Shown here: positions 34,261 to 42,961 of the stretch, piece after piece
Layout of the letters: every line of letters starts with the position of its first letter
How positions within the stretch are numbered: position 1 is the stretch's first letter
Origin: Cryobacterium sp. M96
GTDB lineage: Bacteria > Actinomycetota > Actinomycetes > Actinomycetales > Microbacteriaceae
Assembly (NCBI RefSeq): GCF_002929845.1
Contig: NZ_PJJS01000047.1
Span: forward strand, 1 to 64,000
DNA: 64,000 bases
Direction: 5' to 3'
Notes under the pieces: generated by a model
Seen by the model: the letters and a program-made list of their open reading frames with translations, nothing else
Databases searched by the model: none
What the model was told of the DNA's origin: nothing
Program-made: the position numbers and the translations under genes

Positions 34261-35741
34261 AACTGACCGACCGAGTGGAGGCGGCACGCCGCGATGGTCC
34301 ACTGCACAAGCTCGACAAGAAGACCGGCAACGGCAACCTCTCTGCATCGAGGGCGGTGACGGACGTTGCCCTTCAACCCTCCACCGAGGCCACAGCTGCA
34401 CCGGAGGCAGAGGCTCCCGCTCCGGAACCCGCGCCCATCCCGGCGCCGCCGCTTGACCCACTGGCAGAACTCAAGGAACGGGCGGCACAGGAACTCTTCG
34501 GCCGTATCGGCACGCGCCTGAACGACCCGAGCCTGAGTGAGGAACAGCTGCACTCGTATGCCAGGGCCGAACTCGGCAGCATCGTCGCCGCCGAACAGGT
34601 TCCGCTCAGTCCGGAGGAGCGCACCCGGCTGATCGCCGAGATCGGTGCCGACGTGCTCGGGTTCGGCCCGCTGGAGGCACTGCTCGCCGACGTCGGCGTG
34701 ACCGAGATCATGGTCAACGGCCACGAGCAGATCTTCGTCGAGCGTGACGGCCAGCTCAGCCGCAGCGCTGCCCGCTTCACCAGCGAGGCCCAGCTGCGCC
34801 GGGTGATCGAGCGCATAGTGTCGAAGGTCGGGCGCCGCATCGACGAGTCGTCGCCGCTGGTGGACGCGCGCCTCGCCGACGGCTCGCGGGTGAACGCGAT
34901 CATCCCGCCGCTCGCGGTCGACGGCTCCTCGCTCACGATCCGCAAGTTCGCGCGCGAACCTTTCACCGTGAACGACCTCGTCGGCTTCGGCACGCTGAGC
35001 GCCGAGATGGCCCAGGTGCTGGATGCCTGCGTGAAGGCCAAACTCAACATCATCGTCTCCGGTGGCACCGGAACCGGGAAGACGACGCTGCTCAACGTGC
35101 TCTCCGCCTACATCCCCTCCAATGAGCGCATCATCACCATCGAGGACGCGGTGGAGCTGCAGCTACAGCAGGACCATGTGATCCGGCTGGAATCCCGGCC
35201 GGCCAACATCGAGGGTAAAGGCGAGGTCACCATCCGTGACCTCGTGCGCAACTCCCTCCGGATGCGGCCGGACCGAATCGTGATCGGCGAGTGCCGCGGT
35301 GGCGAGAGCCTGGACATGCTGCAGGCGATGAACACCGGGCACGAGGGATCGATCTCGACCGTTCACTCGAACTCGCCGCGCGACGCGATCGCCCGGCTCG
35401 AAACCCTCGTGCTGATGGCCGGAATGGACCTGCCGCTGCGCGCCATCCGAGAGCAGATCTCGTCGGCGATCGATGTGATCATCCAGATCACCAGACTCAA
35501 GGACGGCACCCGTCGGGTCACGCACGTGACGGAGGTCCAAGGCATGGAGGGTGACATCGTCACCCTGCAGGACGCCTTCGTCTTCGACTACAGTGCCGGC
35601 GTCGACGAGGCCGGACGCCTGCTCGGCCACGCGGTGGCGACCGGGGTGCGGCCCCGGTTCGCCGACAAATTCCGGGACCTCGGAATTCCGTTGTCCCCGA
35701 GCGTGTTCCAGGCCAACCTCGTCACCCGGAGCCAGAGATGA
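34257..35741 (+). CDS. TadA/CpaF-type secretion ATPase
   Basis: The motor of Flp pilus assembly: 494 residues, GSPE family. Walker [13 protein letters not shown] near residue 270, Asp box ITIEDAVEL, Walker B-type [12 protein letters not shown] near 344 and the His box [13 protein letters not shown]. The N-terminal 90 residues form a variable linker rich in Ala/Pro/Glu. Not to be confused with the tRNA deaminase gene tadA at the start of the window. Confidence 0.96.
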   Translation: MKLTDRVEAARRDGPLHKLDKKTGNGNLSASRAVTDVALQPSTEATAAPEAEAPAPEPAPIPAPPLDPLAELKERAAQELFGRIGTRLNDPSLSEEQLHSYARAELGSIVAAEQVPLSPEERTRLIAEIGADVLGFGPLEALLADVGVTEIMVNGHEQIFVERDGQLSRSAARFTSEAQLRRVIERIVSKVGRRIDESSPLVDARLADGSRVNAIIPPLAVDGSSLTIRKFAREPFTVNDLVGFGTLSAEMAQVLDACVKAKLNIIVSGGTGTGKTTLLNVLSAYIPSNERIITIEDAVELQLQQDHVIRLESRPANIEGKGEVTIRDLVRNSLRMRPDRIVIGECRGGESLDMLQAMNTGHEGSISTVHSNSPRDAIARLETLVLMAGMDLPLRAIREQISSAIDVIIQITRLKDGTRRVTHVTEVQGMEGDIVTLQDAFVFDYSAGVDEAGRLLGHAVATGVRPRFADKFRDLGIPLSPSVFQANLVTRSQR

Positions 35742-36694
35742 ATGAGCTGGCCCTCTACGGAGGAATCGCCGCCGCGCTGATCGCCCTGTTCGTGATCGTC
35801 TTCCTGGTGATCGCACCACCACGGCCCCGGGTGCCGCTGGAACGCCGTCGAGCGCCGGGTGCGGTGGACACGTCGACCCTCACCCGGGTGACTGACCGCA
35901 CGGTCGAGGCCATCGAGGGTGCGATCCTTCGTCGCGGCCGCGCGCCGTTCACCGCGGAGGAACTGGAACAGGCCAGCATCCGGATGCAGCCGTCCGGCTT
36001 CGTGCTCATGGTGCTCTCGACGTCGACCGTGCTGGCCCTGACCGGCCTGCTCTTGGGGAACGGCACCTTCTGGGCGATACCGCTCCTGGCGACCTTCGCG
36101 GCGCTCGGCCCGATCGGAGCGAAGGTGTTTCTTCACGTGCGGGCGGGGCAGCGTCGCGCAAAGTTCGCGGAACAGCTCGACGAAACCCTTGCGCTTCTGG
36201 CCGGCGGCCTGCGGGCCGGTCACAGCCTGCTGCGGGCGGTGGACGCGGCCTCCCAGGAGACGCCGTCGCCGTCGGCGGACGAGTTGGCTCGGGTCGTGAA
36301 CGAGACTCGCATCGGCCGGGACCTCGGTGATGCTCTCGACAACACCGCCACCCGGATGCGGAGCGAGGACTTCCAGTGGGTGGCGCAGGCGATCGCCATC
36401 AACCGTGAGGTCGGCGGCAACCTGTCCGAGGTGCTCGACCGGGTGGGCCACACCATCCGGGAACGCAACGAGATTCGTCGCCAAGTGAAGTCGCTCGCCG
36501 CCGAGGGAAAGATGTCAGCCTGGGTGCTGATCCTCTTGCCGATCGGGGTGTTCACCTTCTTGCTGCTGACGCAGCCGAACTACTTCGCCGGTTTCTTCGG
36601 CAGCATCTGGGGCATCGCCGCCCTAGTCGTCGCCGCCATCCTGCTCGTCGCCGGCTCATTGTGGATGATGGCCGTCGTCAAGGTCAAGTTCTAG
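35738..36694 (+). CDS. tadB: TadB-like inner-membrane platform protein
   Basis: A type II secretion F-domain protein, 318 residues: one N-terminal helix, two central helices, the F domain with AEQLDETLALLAGGLRAGHSLL, and a paired C-terminal helix region. Coupled to the ATPase gene by a 4-bp overlap. Confidence 0.94.
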   Translation: MNELALYGGIAAALIALFVIVFLVIAPPRPRVPLERRRAPGAVDTSTLTRVTDRTVEAIEGAILRRGRAPFTAEELEQASIRMQPSGFVLMVLSTSTVLALTGLLLGNGTFWAIPLLATFAALGPIGAKVFLHVRAGQRRAKFAEQLDETLALLAGGLRAGHSLLRAVDAASQETPSPSADELARVVNETRIGRDLGDALDNTATRMRSEDFQWVAQAIAINREVGGNLSEVLDRVGHTIRERNEIRRQVKSLAAEGKMSAWVLILLPIGVFTFLLLTQPNYFAGFFGSIWGIAALVVAAILLVAGSLWMMAVVKVKF

Positions 36695-36703
36695 GAGAAT
36701 CCA

Positions 36704-37573
36704 GTGCCTTCACTCATCGCAATCCTTGCCTCGCTGGCCGTTGCCGGCGGGTTCGCGGTCCTGGTCGGCATCCTCGTCGGCGGTCGCGCCGCCAAGCCGA
36801 TCACCGACCTCGGGGATGCAGGTCTAAACCTCGTCGGGACGACCGCAGCGCGCGTCAGACGGGGTCGAACGATGCGCGAACTGGCCCCCCGCGGGTACCT
36901 CGGGATGCTCGACCGCAGGCTGGCGCTCGCCGGTCGGCCCCCGGCCTGGACCATCGACAAGATCCTCATCGCCAAGCCGCTCGCGGGCACCGCCGGTGCG
37001 CTCCTGGCGCTCCTGTGGATCAGCGGGGACCCGGTCCCGACGCGATTCGTGCTCGGTGCGCTCCTTGTGGTTCTGTGCTTCTTCGTGCCCGACCTTCTCC
37101 TGATCAGCCGCGGGCAGGAGCGACAAGAGAAGATCCAGAACGCCCTGGCCGACACCCTTGACCAGATGACGATCGCCGTGGAGGCCGGCCTCGGCTTCGA
37201 GGCCGCCATGGCCAAGGCGGCGACGAACGGCAAGGGGCCGCTCGCGGAGGAATTCATCCGCACCCTGCAGGACATGAGCATCGGCCGCACCCGAACGCAC
37301 GCCTATCAGGCGCTCGGCGACCGCACCTCGTCATCGGACCTGCGCCGGTTCACCCGGTCGGTCATCCAGGCCGACACCTACGGCATCGCGATCGCGGACG
37401 TGCTCCGGGTGCAGGCCGGGGAAATGCGCCTGCGCCGCCGTCAGCGCGCCGAAGAGAAGGCGATGAAGATCCCGGTCAAGGTGCTCTTCCCACTCATCTT
37501 CTGCATTCTGCCGGTGCTGTTCATCGTGCTACTCACCCCAGCCGTGCTGAGCATGATCGAAGCGTTCTCCTGA
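36704..37573 (+). CDS. tadC: TadC-like inner-membrane platform protein
   Basis: The second F-domain protein, 289 residues, with NALADTLDQMTIAVEAGLGF and paired helices at both ends of the F domain (LFPLIFCILPVLFIVLLTPAV near the C-terminus). Last gene of the operon; copy 3 of the inverted-end element starts 27 bp after its stop. Confidence 0.94.
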   Translation: MPSLIAILASLAVAGGFAVLVGILVGGRAAKPITDLGDAGLNLVGTTAARVRRGRTMRELAPRGYLGMLDRRLALAGRPPAWTIDKILIAKPLAGTAGALLALLWISGDPVPTRFVLGALLVVLCFFVPDLLLISRGQERQEKIQNALADTLDQMTIAVEAGLGFEAAMAKAATNGKGPLAEEFIRTLQDMSIGRTRTHAYQALGDRTSSSDLRRFTRSVIQADTYGIAIADVLRVQAGEMRLRRRQRAEEKAMKIPVKVLFPLIFCILPVLFIVLLTPAVLSMIEAFS

Positions 37574-37599
37574 ACCTCGCCGGAGCCGAACGCGCCCCT

Positions 37600-37684
37600 A
37601 ACGAATTCGACGGAGATTCTGCTGTAAAAACACGCTTTGAGGCACTTCCGCGGCGAAATCGGCAAAATCTCCGTCGAATTGGTG
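37600..37684. repeat. 85-bp inverted-end intergenic element, copy 3
   Basis: Left arm AACGAATTCGACGGAGATT (37600-37618) and right arm AATCTCCGTCGAATTGGTG (37666-37684). Interior sequence is different from the other copies. It lies between convergent tadC and yajQ. Confidence 0.9.
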
Positions 37685-37699
37685 AATGCAGGCGTGGGC

Positions 37700-38188
37700 C
37701 TAGCGGAAATTGACGAACTGCAGGGCCACGTCGAGGTCTTTGCCCTTGAGCAGGGCCATGGTGGCCTGCAGGTCGTCGCGGCTCTTCGAGCTGACCCGCA
37801 GCTCGTCGCCCTGGATCTGGCTCTTGACGCCCTTGGGGCCCTCGTCGCGGATGATCTTATTGATCTTCTTCGCATTTTCCTGGTCGATCCCTGCCTTCAT
37901 CGAGGCCTCGATCCGAAACTCCTTGCCCGAGGCGAAGGGATTACCAGCGTCCAGGCTGCGCAGGGAGATGCCGCGCTTGATCAGCTTGGATTCGAAGACC
38001 TCGAGGATAGCCTTGACGCGCTCCTCGGAGTTGGCCTTCAGGAGCACCTTTTCGCCGCTCATCTCGATCGAGGCGCCGACATTCTTGAAATCGTAGCGCT
38101 GTGCGACCTCTTTGTGCGCCTGGTTGAGGGCGTTGTCGACCTCCATCGGGTCTACCTTGCTGACGATGTCGAACGTTGAGTCTGCCAT
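37700..38188 (-). CDS. YajQ family nucleotide-binding protein
   Basis: A 162-residue DUF520/YajQ protein with two ferredoxin-like halves; it begins [21 protein letters not shown] and ends [22 protein letters not shown]. Members bind cyclic-di-GMP or nucleic acids; the ligand here is unproven. The ATG is 7 nt after TACTAT. Confidence 0.95.
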   Translation of the reverse strand: MADSTFDIVSKVDPMEVDNALNQAHKEVAQRYDFKNVGASIEMSGEKVLLKANSEERVKAILEVFESKLIKRGISLRSLDAGNPFASGKEFRIEASMKAGIDQENAKKINKIIRDEGPKGVKSQIQGDELRVSSKSRDDLQATMALLKGKDLDVALQFVNFR

Positions 38189-38201
38189 GCCTGCAATAGT
38201 A
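38189..38201 (-). promoter_or_regulatory. Leaderless promoter of yajQ-like gene
   Basis: TACTAT (38201-38196) with 7 nt to the ATG. Confidence 0.5.
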
Positions 38202-38213
38202 CCCAGTGGGTGC

Positions 38214-39230
38214 CTATTCGCCCGGCCGGGCAGTGCTGGAGCGCACGAGGAGCTCGAATGGCATGGGAGTGTTCAGGGACGAGAGCTGGTTCTGGCCCGG
38301 ACGCAGCCGGTCCAGCAGGATCTCGACGGCCTTCTCGCCTTGCCCCTGCGGAAACTGGGCGATCGTGGTGAGGCCGAAGAAGTCCGCGAGTTCGTGGTCA
38401 TCGATTCCGATCACGGACACGTCCCGTGGCACGACGAGGCCGAGGTCCCGTGCCGCAAGGATGACTCCGATCGCCATCTCGTCTGAGCCGGCGAATACGG
38501 CGCTCGGCCGACCGCGCGGGTTGCCAAGAAGTTGAATGGCCGCTTGGTAGCCGCTTTTCATCGTGAAGTCCGCAGGCCTGAACAATTCGGCAGCCGGAGT
38601 GATTCCGGCTGCCGTCAGGGCTAACTCATAGCCGACCCGGCGGTTGGTGGGAAGATGGAAGTCCCGGTCGACGTCCTCATTTCCGCCGATGTGTGCGATC
38701 CGTGTGTGGCCCAGGGAGAGGAGATGTTCCGTGGCGAGCCTGGCCACGGCAACATCGTCGATCGTGAGCGTGCGAACACCCTCGATCGGGCCGCCGACGC
38801 CGACCAGCGGCTTGTCGAGTGCGTGCAGGGTGGCGACTTCGGTCGTGGTCAGTTCGAGCGAAATCGCGATGACAGCATCCACTCTCTGACGCAGCAGGAA
38901 ATGGTTGAACACGATGCGGCGCTCGCCTCCGCCGCCGGTCAGGCTGAACAGGGTGAGGTCAAAGCCGTTCTTCAAGAGGGATTTCTGCGCACCCTCGACA
39001 ACGCTGGAGAAGAACCAGCGGTCAAGGAACGGAACGACGACACCGATGTTCTTCATCCGGCCGGAGGCGAGACTCGATGCCGTGGACGAGACGACGTAGC
39101 CGAGTTCCCCGGCGGATGCTTCGACCTTTAAACGGGTGGCAGGGGATACATGGCCGTTGCCGCTGAGTGCGCGCGAAACAGTGGCGGTAGAGACGCCCGC
39201 GTGGCGGGCGACGTCATCGATGCCTACCAT
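38214..39230 (-). CDS. LacI-family transcriptional regulator
   Basis: A 338-residue repressor. N-terminal helix-turn-helix [20 protein letters not shown] (residues 3-22), hinge with [14 protein letters not shown], then a periplasmic-binding-protein fold for a sugar ligand. No sugar gene adjoins it, but the operators in front of malE and the alpha-glucosidase 5.5 kb away match the LacI/GalR half-site rule, so this is the best candidate in the window for control of the maltodextrin genes. AGGA lies 5 nt before the ATG. Confidence 0.92.
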   Translation of the reverse strand: MVGIDDVARHAGVSTATVSRALSGNGHVSPATRLKVEASAGELGYVVSSTASSLASGRMKNIGVVVPFLDRWFFSSVVEGAQKSLLKNGFDLTLFSLTGGGGERRIVFNHFLLRQRVDAVIAISLELTTTEVATLHALDKPLVGVGGPIEGVRTLTIDDVAVARLATEHLLSLGHTRIAHIGGNEDVDRDFHLPTNRRVGYELALTAAGITPAAELFRPADFTMKSGYQAAIQLLGNPRGRPSAVFAGSDEMAIGVILAARDLGLVVPRDVSVIGIDDHELADFFGLTTIAQFPQGQGEKAVEILLDRLRPGQNQLSSLNTPMPFELLVRSSTARPGE

Positions 39231-39236
39231 GAGGTT

Positions 39237-39288
39237 CCTATCGGGAATGAAGTTGAGTCATCTCCGATCATATCCACCGTCCGATAGG
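39237..39288. promoter_or_regulatory. Spaced 8-bp inverted repeat upstream of the LacI gene
   Basis: CCTATCGG (39237-39244) and CCGATAGG (39281-39288), exact complements 36 bp apart, directly before the LacI start codon. It could be a paired operator for autoregulation by looping or a long-loop leader hairpin. Confidence 0.4.
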
Positions 39289-39382
39289 TACCGGACGTGC
39301 CGATTTCTCACTGGGGACCAAAACCTTGTATTCTGACTGAGCGTCTCCGGTCACGTGTTTTGCATATGGTCGGGTGCGTACT

Positions 39383-39464
39383 GGCAAGTTACCCAAGTGG
39401 CCAAAGGGATCTGACTGTAAATCAGCCGTCTTAGACTTCGGGGGTTCGAATCCCTCACTTGCCA
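39383..39464 (+). tRNA. tRNA-Tyr (GTA)
   Basis: Acceptor arms GGCAAGT and ACTTGCC pair perfectly, discriminator A at 39464. The anticodon loop is CTGTAAA (anticodon GTA). A long variable arm (CCGTCTTAGACTTCGG region) marks it as class II. The T arm is GGGTTCGAATCCC. CCA is not encoded. Confidence 0.96.
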
Positions 39465-39483
39465 CTCTCTCTTCCGCATCATT

Positions 39484-39495
39484 TAGCGTTGCACC
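39484..39495 (+). promoter_or_regulatory. Leaderless promoter of the inositol-monophosphatase-like gene
   Basis: TAGCGT (39484-39489) with 6 nt to the ATG. Confidence 0.45.
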
Positions 39496-40329
39496 ATGAC
39501 CACACGTGCCTCAGCCGGATTGCTTCGCCTCGCCCAGGACACCGCGCTCGCCGCGGGGCAAATGGCTGCCCGGCGGAGAACTGTCGGGGTGCAGGTCGCC
39601 GCGTCGAAGTCCTCCCCGGAGGACGTCGTGACCCTGGCCGACCGGGAAACCGAGTCGCTGATTCGGGCTCTCCTGGCCGACGCCCGGCCCGATGACGGTT
39701 TCTTAGGAGAGGAGTCGGCGGCCACCCGCGGCACATCCGGCCTGACCTGGGTCGTGGACCCGATCGACGGCACCGTCAATTACCTCTACGGTTTTCCGGC
39801 CTGGGCGGTTAGTATCGCCGTCGTCGAGGGTGACCCCGATCCGGCCACCTGGACCACGCTGGCCGGCGCCGTCTACAACCCGACCGGTGACGAGCTGTTC
39901 ACCGCGGCAGCAGGTGACGGGGCATGGCTGGGCGTCCGCCGGCTGCAGGTGCTGACGGACGTGCCGCTGTCGCTGGCGTTGCTGGGCACCGGTTTCTCCT
40001 ATCGCGCGGCCGAAAGAGAGCGGCAGGCGGACGTCGTGCGGGGCCTGATCGGCGAGGTACGGGACATCCGTCGCATCGGGTCGGCCGCACTCGACTTGTG
40101 TTCGGTTGCCGCCGGGCGGTTGAACCTCTATTACGAGCGCGGGCTGAGCCCCTGGGACCACGCGGCCGGCGCGCTGGCGGCGCGCGAGGCCGGCGCTCGA
40201 GTCGGTGGCTTCGGAGCCGACCGTGAGGGTATGGGCCTGCTCATTGCCGGGGCTCCCGACCTTTATCGGGTCTGCCAACCCCTTCTGGCCAAACTTTTCG
40301 ATGACTTCATGGCCGACGCGGAAGCGTAG
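39496..40329 (+). CDS. Inositol monophosphatase family protein
   Basis: A 277-residue Mg-dependent phosphatase. Metal-site motifs: GEESAAT, WVVDPIDGTVNYLYG and WDHAAGAL. Likely substrates are inositol-1-phosphate or related sugar/nucleoside phosphates; not decidable here. Confidence 0.93.
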   Translation: MTTRASAGLLRLAQDTALAAGQMAARRRTVGVQVAASKSSPEDVVTLADRETESLIRALLADARPDDGFLGEESAATRGTSGLTWVVDPIDGTVNYLYGFPAWAVSIAVVEGDPDPATWTTLAGAVYNPTGDELFTAAAGDGAWLGVRRLQVLTDVPLSLALLGTGFSYRAAERERQADVVRGLIGEVRDIRRIGSAALDLCSVAAGRLNLYYERGLSPWDHAAGALAAREAGARVGGFGADREGMGLLIAGAPDLYRVCQPLLAKLFDDFMADAEA

Positions 40330-40605
40330 GCGACTGAACCGCTTCGAACGAGACGGATGCCGCGGAAACACCGGTGACCGACGTGCTCGTGGCGGCCCGG
40401 GGAGATCGCCGGAAACGGAGGCAGTGCCCCTTTTTCGGGTGTCATTCTGCTTCGAAGAGTAGGGATAACCGGCCTCCGGGCGGTAGCCTGTACTGATTCG
40501 TTACTTTGGTTGAGGCCAAGACGACTATCTTCTTCTGTCCAATGCGCCGAAAGAACCGATCCTTTGCTCCCTCACTCCTCTAGCTCGGCTGCCTCGGTGC
40601 CGGGT

Positions 40606-41790
40606 GTGAGTGACCCTGAAACGAAGCCCCTCACGCGTCGCGAACTGCGCGAGCGCGAGCGGATGTCCGTCCCGGTGCTGGACATTCCAGGCTCCGCGGT
40701 CACCGACGCGCCGACCGCCGCCGATCCCGCTGGTGCCGGGCCGTCGACGCCGGACCTCGACCTTCTGGTCGCCGCGAGCCTCGCTGAACCCGAATTCGAG
40801 TCCGTGACGATCGCTGACTCGGACCGCCTGATCGCCGCGCCGGCCGCCGCCGACGCTCCGGTCTCCGACGTGGACCGGCTGCAGACGGCCATCTCCGCCG
40901 TCACGACGTCCACGGAGATCCCCTTCCCCACCCGGGCGCAGCGGCGCGCGGAACAGCCCGCCTCCCGCCCCCGCCGCGCATCGGCCCGGGAGCGCCTGGC
41001 GCCCGCCGTTCACCCGGCCGCCGCCACCGCGCCGGCACCCCAGCCCCGCACCACCGCGACGGCCCCCGCCAATCGGGTGCGCAAGTTCGCCACGACGGGC
41101 GTCACGATGGTCGCCATGGCCTTCGTCGCCCTGATGGCCGTGGCCACCTCCCTGCCGGCCGAGGCGCTGCTGTCCTCTGCCGATGTGCAGGCCGCCGCCT
41201 ACAACGCGAAGCTGAGCGCCCAGGGCGAACCCGCCCAGACGCTCTCCATGACCGGCGGAGCGGACACCATCTCGGTCGAGCGTGACGGCTACGAGTCGAA
41301 GACCATCGCCGAGGTCGCAGCGGCCAGCGGCATCCGGATGGAAGCGACCTTCACGAACAACCCGAACGGCACCGTGCAATGGCCCTTCTCGGTGGGCGTG
41401 CACATCGGTGACGAGTTCGGCTTCCGCGACTGTGCGGGCTGCTCCTCCAACCACGGCGGTCAGGACTTCAACCCGGGCCTGGGCGCGCCGATCCAGTCGA
41501 TCGCCGACGGCGTCGTGCGCTACGCCCAAGACGGCGAAGGCAGCCTCGGCGTGCACATGATCATCGACCACATGATCGACGGCGAGCTCGTCTCCAGTGT
41601 CTACGCGCACATGATCCACGGCTCGATGCTCTTCAAGACCGGCGACGTCATCACGGTCGGCCAGGTCATCGGCCAGGTCGGCGACACCGGAATGTCCACC
41701 GGCCCGCACCTGCACTTCGAGATCCGCGTCGGCGGCAAGGACGGCACCAAGGTCAACCCGCTCGTCTGGCTGTACGCCAACACGAACTAG
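40606..41790 (+). CDS. M23 family metallopeptidase with membrane anchor
   Basis: A cell-wall hydrolase of about 394 residues. It has a cytoplasmic Arg/Glu-rich segment (TRRELRERER and later FPTRAQRRAEQ), a proline-rich linker, one membrane helix (VTMVAMAFVALMAVATSLP), and a C-terminal LytM domain with HGGQD near residue 283 and HLHFE near 367, the zinc ligands. The start is uncertain: the GTG at 40606 precedes the conserved SDPETKPLTRRE segment; the same frame is open to a TTG at 40510, and no ribosome site is obvious for either. Confidence 0.88.
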   Translation: MSDPETKPLTRRELRERERMSVPVLDIPGSAVTDAPTAADPAGAGPSTPDLDLLVAASLAEPEFESVTIADSDRLIAAPAAADAPVSDVDRLQTAISAVTTSTEIPFPTRAQRRAEQPASRPRRASARERLAPAVHPAAATAPAPQPRTTATAPANRVRKFATTGVTMVAMAFVALMAVATSLPAEALLSSADVQAAAYNAKLSAQGEPAQTLSMTGGADTISVERDGYESKTIAEVAAASGIRMEATFTNNPNGTVQWPFSVGVHIGDEFGFRDCAGCSSNHGGQDFNPGLGAPIQSIADGVVRYAQDGEGSLGVHMIIDHMIDGELVSSVYAHMIHGSMLFKTGDVITVGQVIGQVGDTGMSTGPHLHFEIRVGGKDGTKVNPLVWLYANTN

Positions 41791-41817
41791 TTCGACCCCG
41801 ACACGGGCCAGCTGGGA

Positions 41818-42717
41818 CTAGCCGGCCGCCTCGGCCTTGGTCTCGTCCTCAGGCTCGGTCACTGGCGCGGACTCGGGCGGGGACTCGGCGGTCCGGGCGC
41901 GGCCGATGGCCGCGAGGAGGCCCTCTGGCAGCGCCAGCTGCGACAGCCCGGCGATCTCGAGCAGGTGGGTCTCTCCGCTGCCGTCGGGCTCCATGGCCAG
42001 GACCTGGTCGTGCAGGCCCTCCATTTTCAGGTCGAGGCGATTGGCGGCATCCGCCGCCTGCTTGAGGTCGCCCACCAGATCCACCGGAACCGCCCCGTGG
42101 TACTTGTAATAGATCTTGTGCTCGAGACTCGCCCAGAAGTCCATCGCGACCGTTCGGATCTGGATCTCGACCGTGACCTCGTCGACCCGGTCGGACAGGA
42201 AGACGGGGATGTCGACGATCAGGTGCAGGCTCTTGTAACCGTTCGGCTTCGGGGCGGCGATGTAGTCCTTGACCTCGAGCACCGTGACGTCGAGTTGGCT
42301 GGTGAGCATGTCGAGAATGCGGTACGTGTCCGAGATGAAGCTGCAGGTGATGCGGATGCCGGCGATGTCTTGGATCTGGGCGCGAATGTCGTCGAGGACG
42401 AGCGGGCAGCCCTTGCGGACGGCCTTCTTCAGGATCCCGTCGGGTGTCTTTAGCCGAGAGTTGACGTGCTCGATCGGGCTGTAGTCGTGGATGGAGGCGA
42501 ACTCCTCCTTCAAGATGTTGATCTTCGTCATCATCTCGTCGGTCGCGAACTTGTATGCCAGCATGAACCGGGTCAGTTCTGTCGTGAGCTCGCGAAGTTC
42601 GGCGAGATCCCCGCGCGTCGGGGCCGCCTGGTCGGCTTTGGTGTCGGTGTCGGTGTCGGTGCCGGGTCCCGGTTCGGTTCCGTGTTCGGTTCCGCTGTCG
42701 ATCCCCGTGCCGGTCAC
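41818..42717 (-). CDS. Small alarmone synthetase (RelA/SpoT domain, GTP pyrophosphokinase)
   Basis: A 299-residue single-domain (p)ppGpp synthetase of the YjbM/YwaC type, without HD hydrolase or regulatory domains. Motifs: DIAGIRITCSFISDTYRI, KPNGYKSLH and VEIQIRTVAMDFWASLEHK. The N-terminus is Thr/Asp/Gly-rich and the C-terminus acidic. The GTG at 42717 has AGAAGGAG 5 nt upstream. Confidence 0.93.
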   Translation of the reverse strand: MTGTGIDSGTEHGTEPGPGTDTDTDTKADQAAPTRGDLAELRELTTELTRFMLAYKFATDEMMTKINILKEEFASIHDYSPIEHVNSRLKTPDGILKKAVRKGCPLVLDDIRAQIQDIAGIRITCSFISDTYRILDMLTSQLDVTVLEVKDYIAAPKPNGYKSLHLIVDIPVFLSDRVDEVTVEIQIRTVAMDFWASLEHKIYYKYHGAVPVDLVGDLKQAADAANRLDLKMEGLHDQVLAMEPDGSGETHLLEIAGLSQLALPEGLLAAIGRARTAESPPESAPVTEPEDETKAEAAG

Positions 42718-42852
42718 TGCTACTCCTTCTATGCGCTCCCCGTTCAGGCGACGCCCTTCGATTGTCCCATGGCGGCGCTGCGGGGTCACTGATCGCGTCG
42801 CCGGAGCACGCGGCATCCGTCGCCTTCGAGCGCCGTTCTGCCCCGTGCCCCG

Positions 42853-42936
42853 AACGAATTCGACGGAGATTTTGCTCTAGAACTGGGTTTTGAGCTCTAA
42901 ACCGGCCGTTTCGGGCAGAATCTCGTCGAATTCGTT
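42853..42936. repeat. 84-bp inverted-end intergenic element, copy 4
   Basis: Left arm AACGAATTCGACGGAGATT (42853-42871); right arm AATCTCGTCGAATTCGTT (42919-42936) lacks one C of the consensus. Interior again unrelated. It lies beyond the 3' end of the alpha-glucosidase gene, between two genes in tandem. Confidence 0.88.
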
Positions 42937-42961
42937 TGGGCAAACGCCCCTGGGGTGGGGG

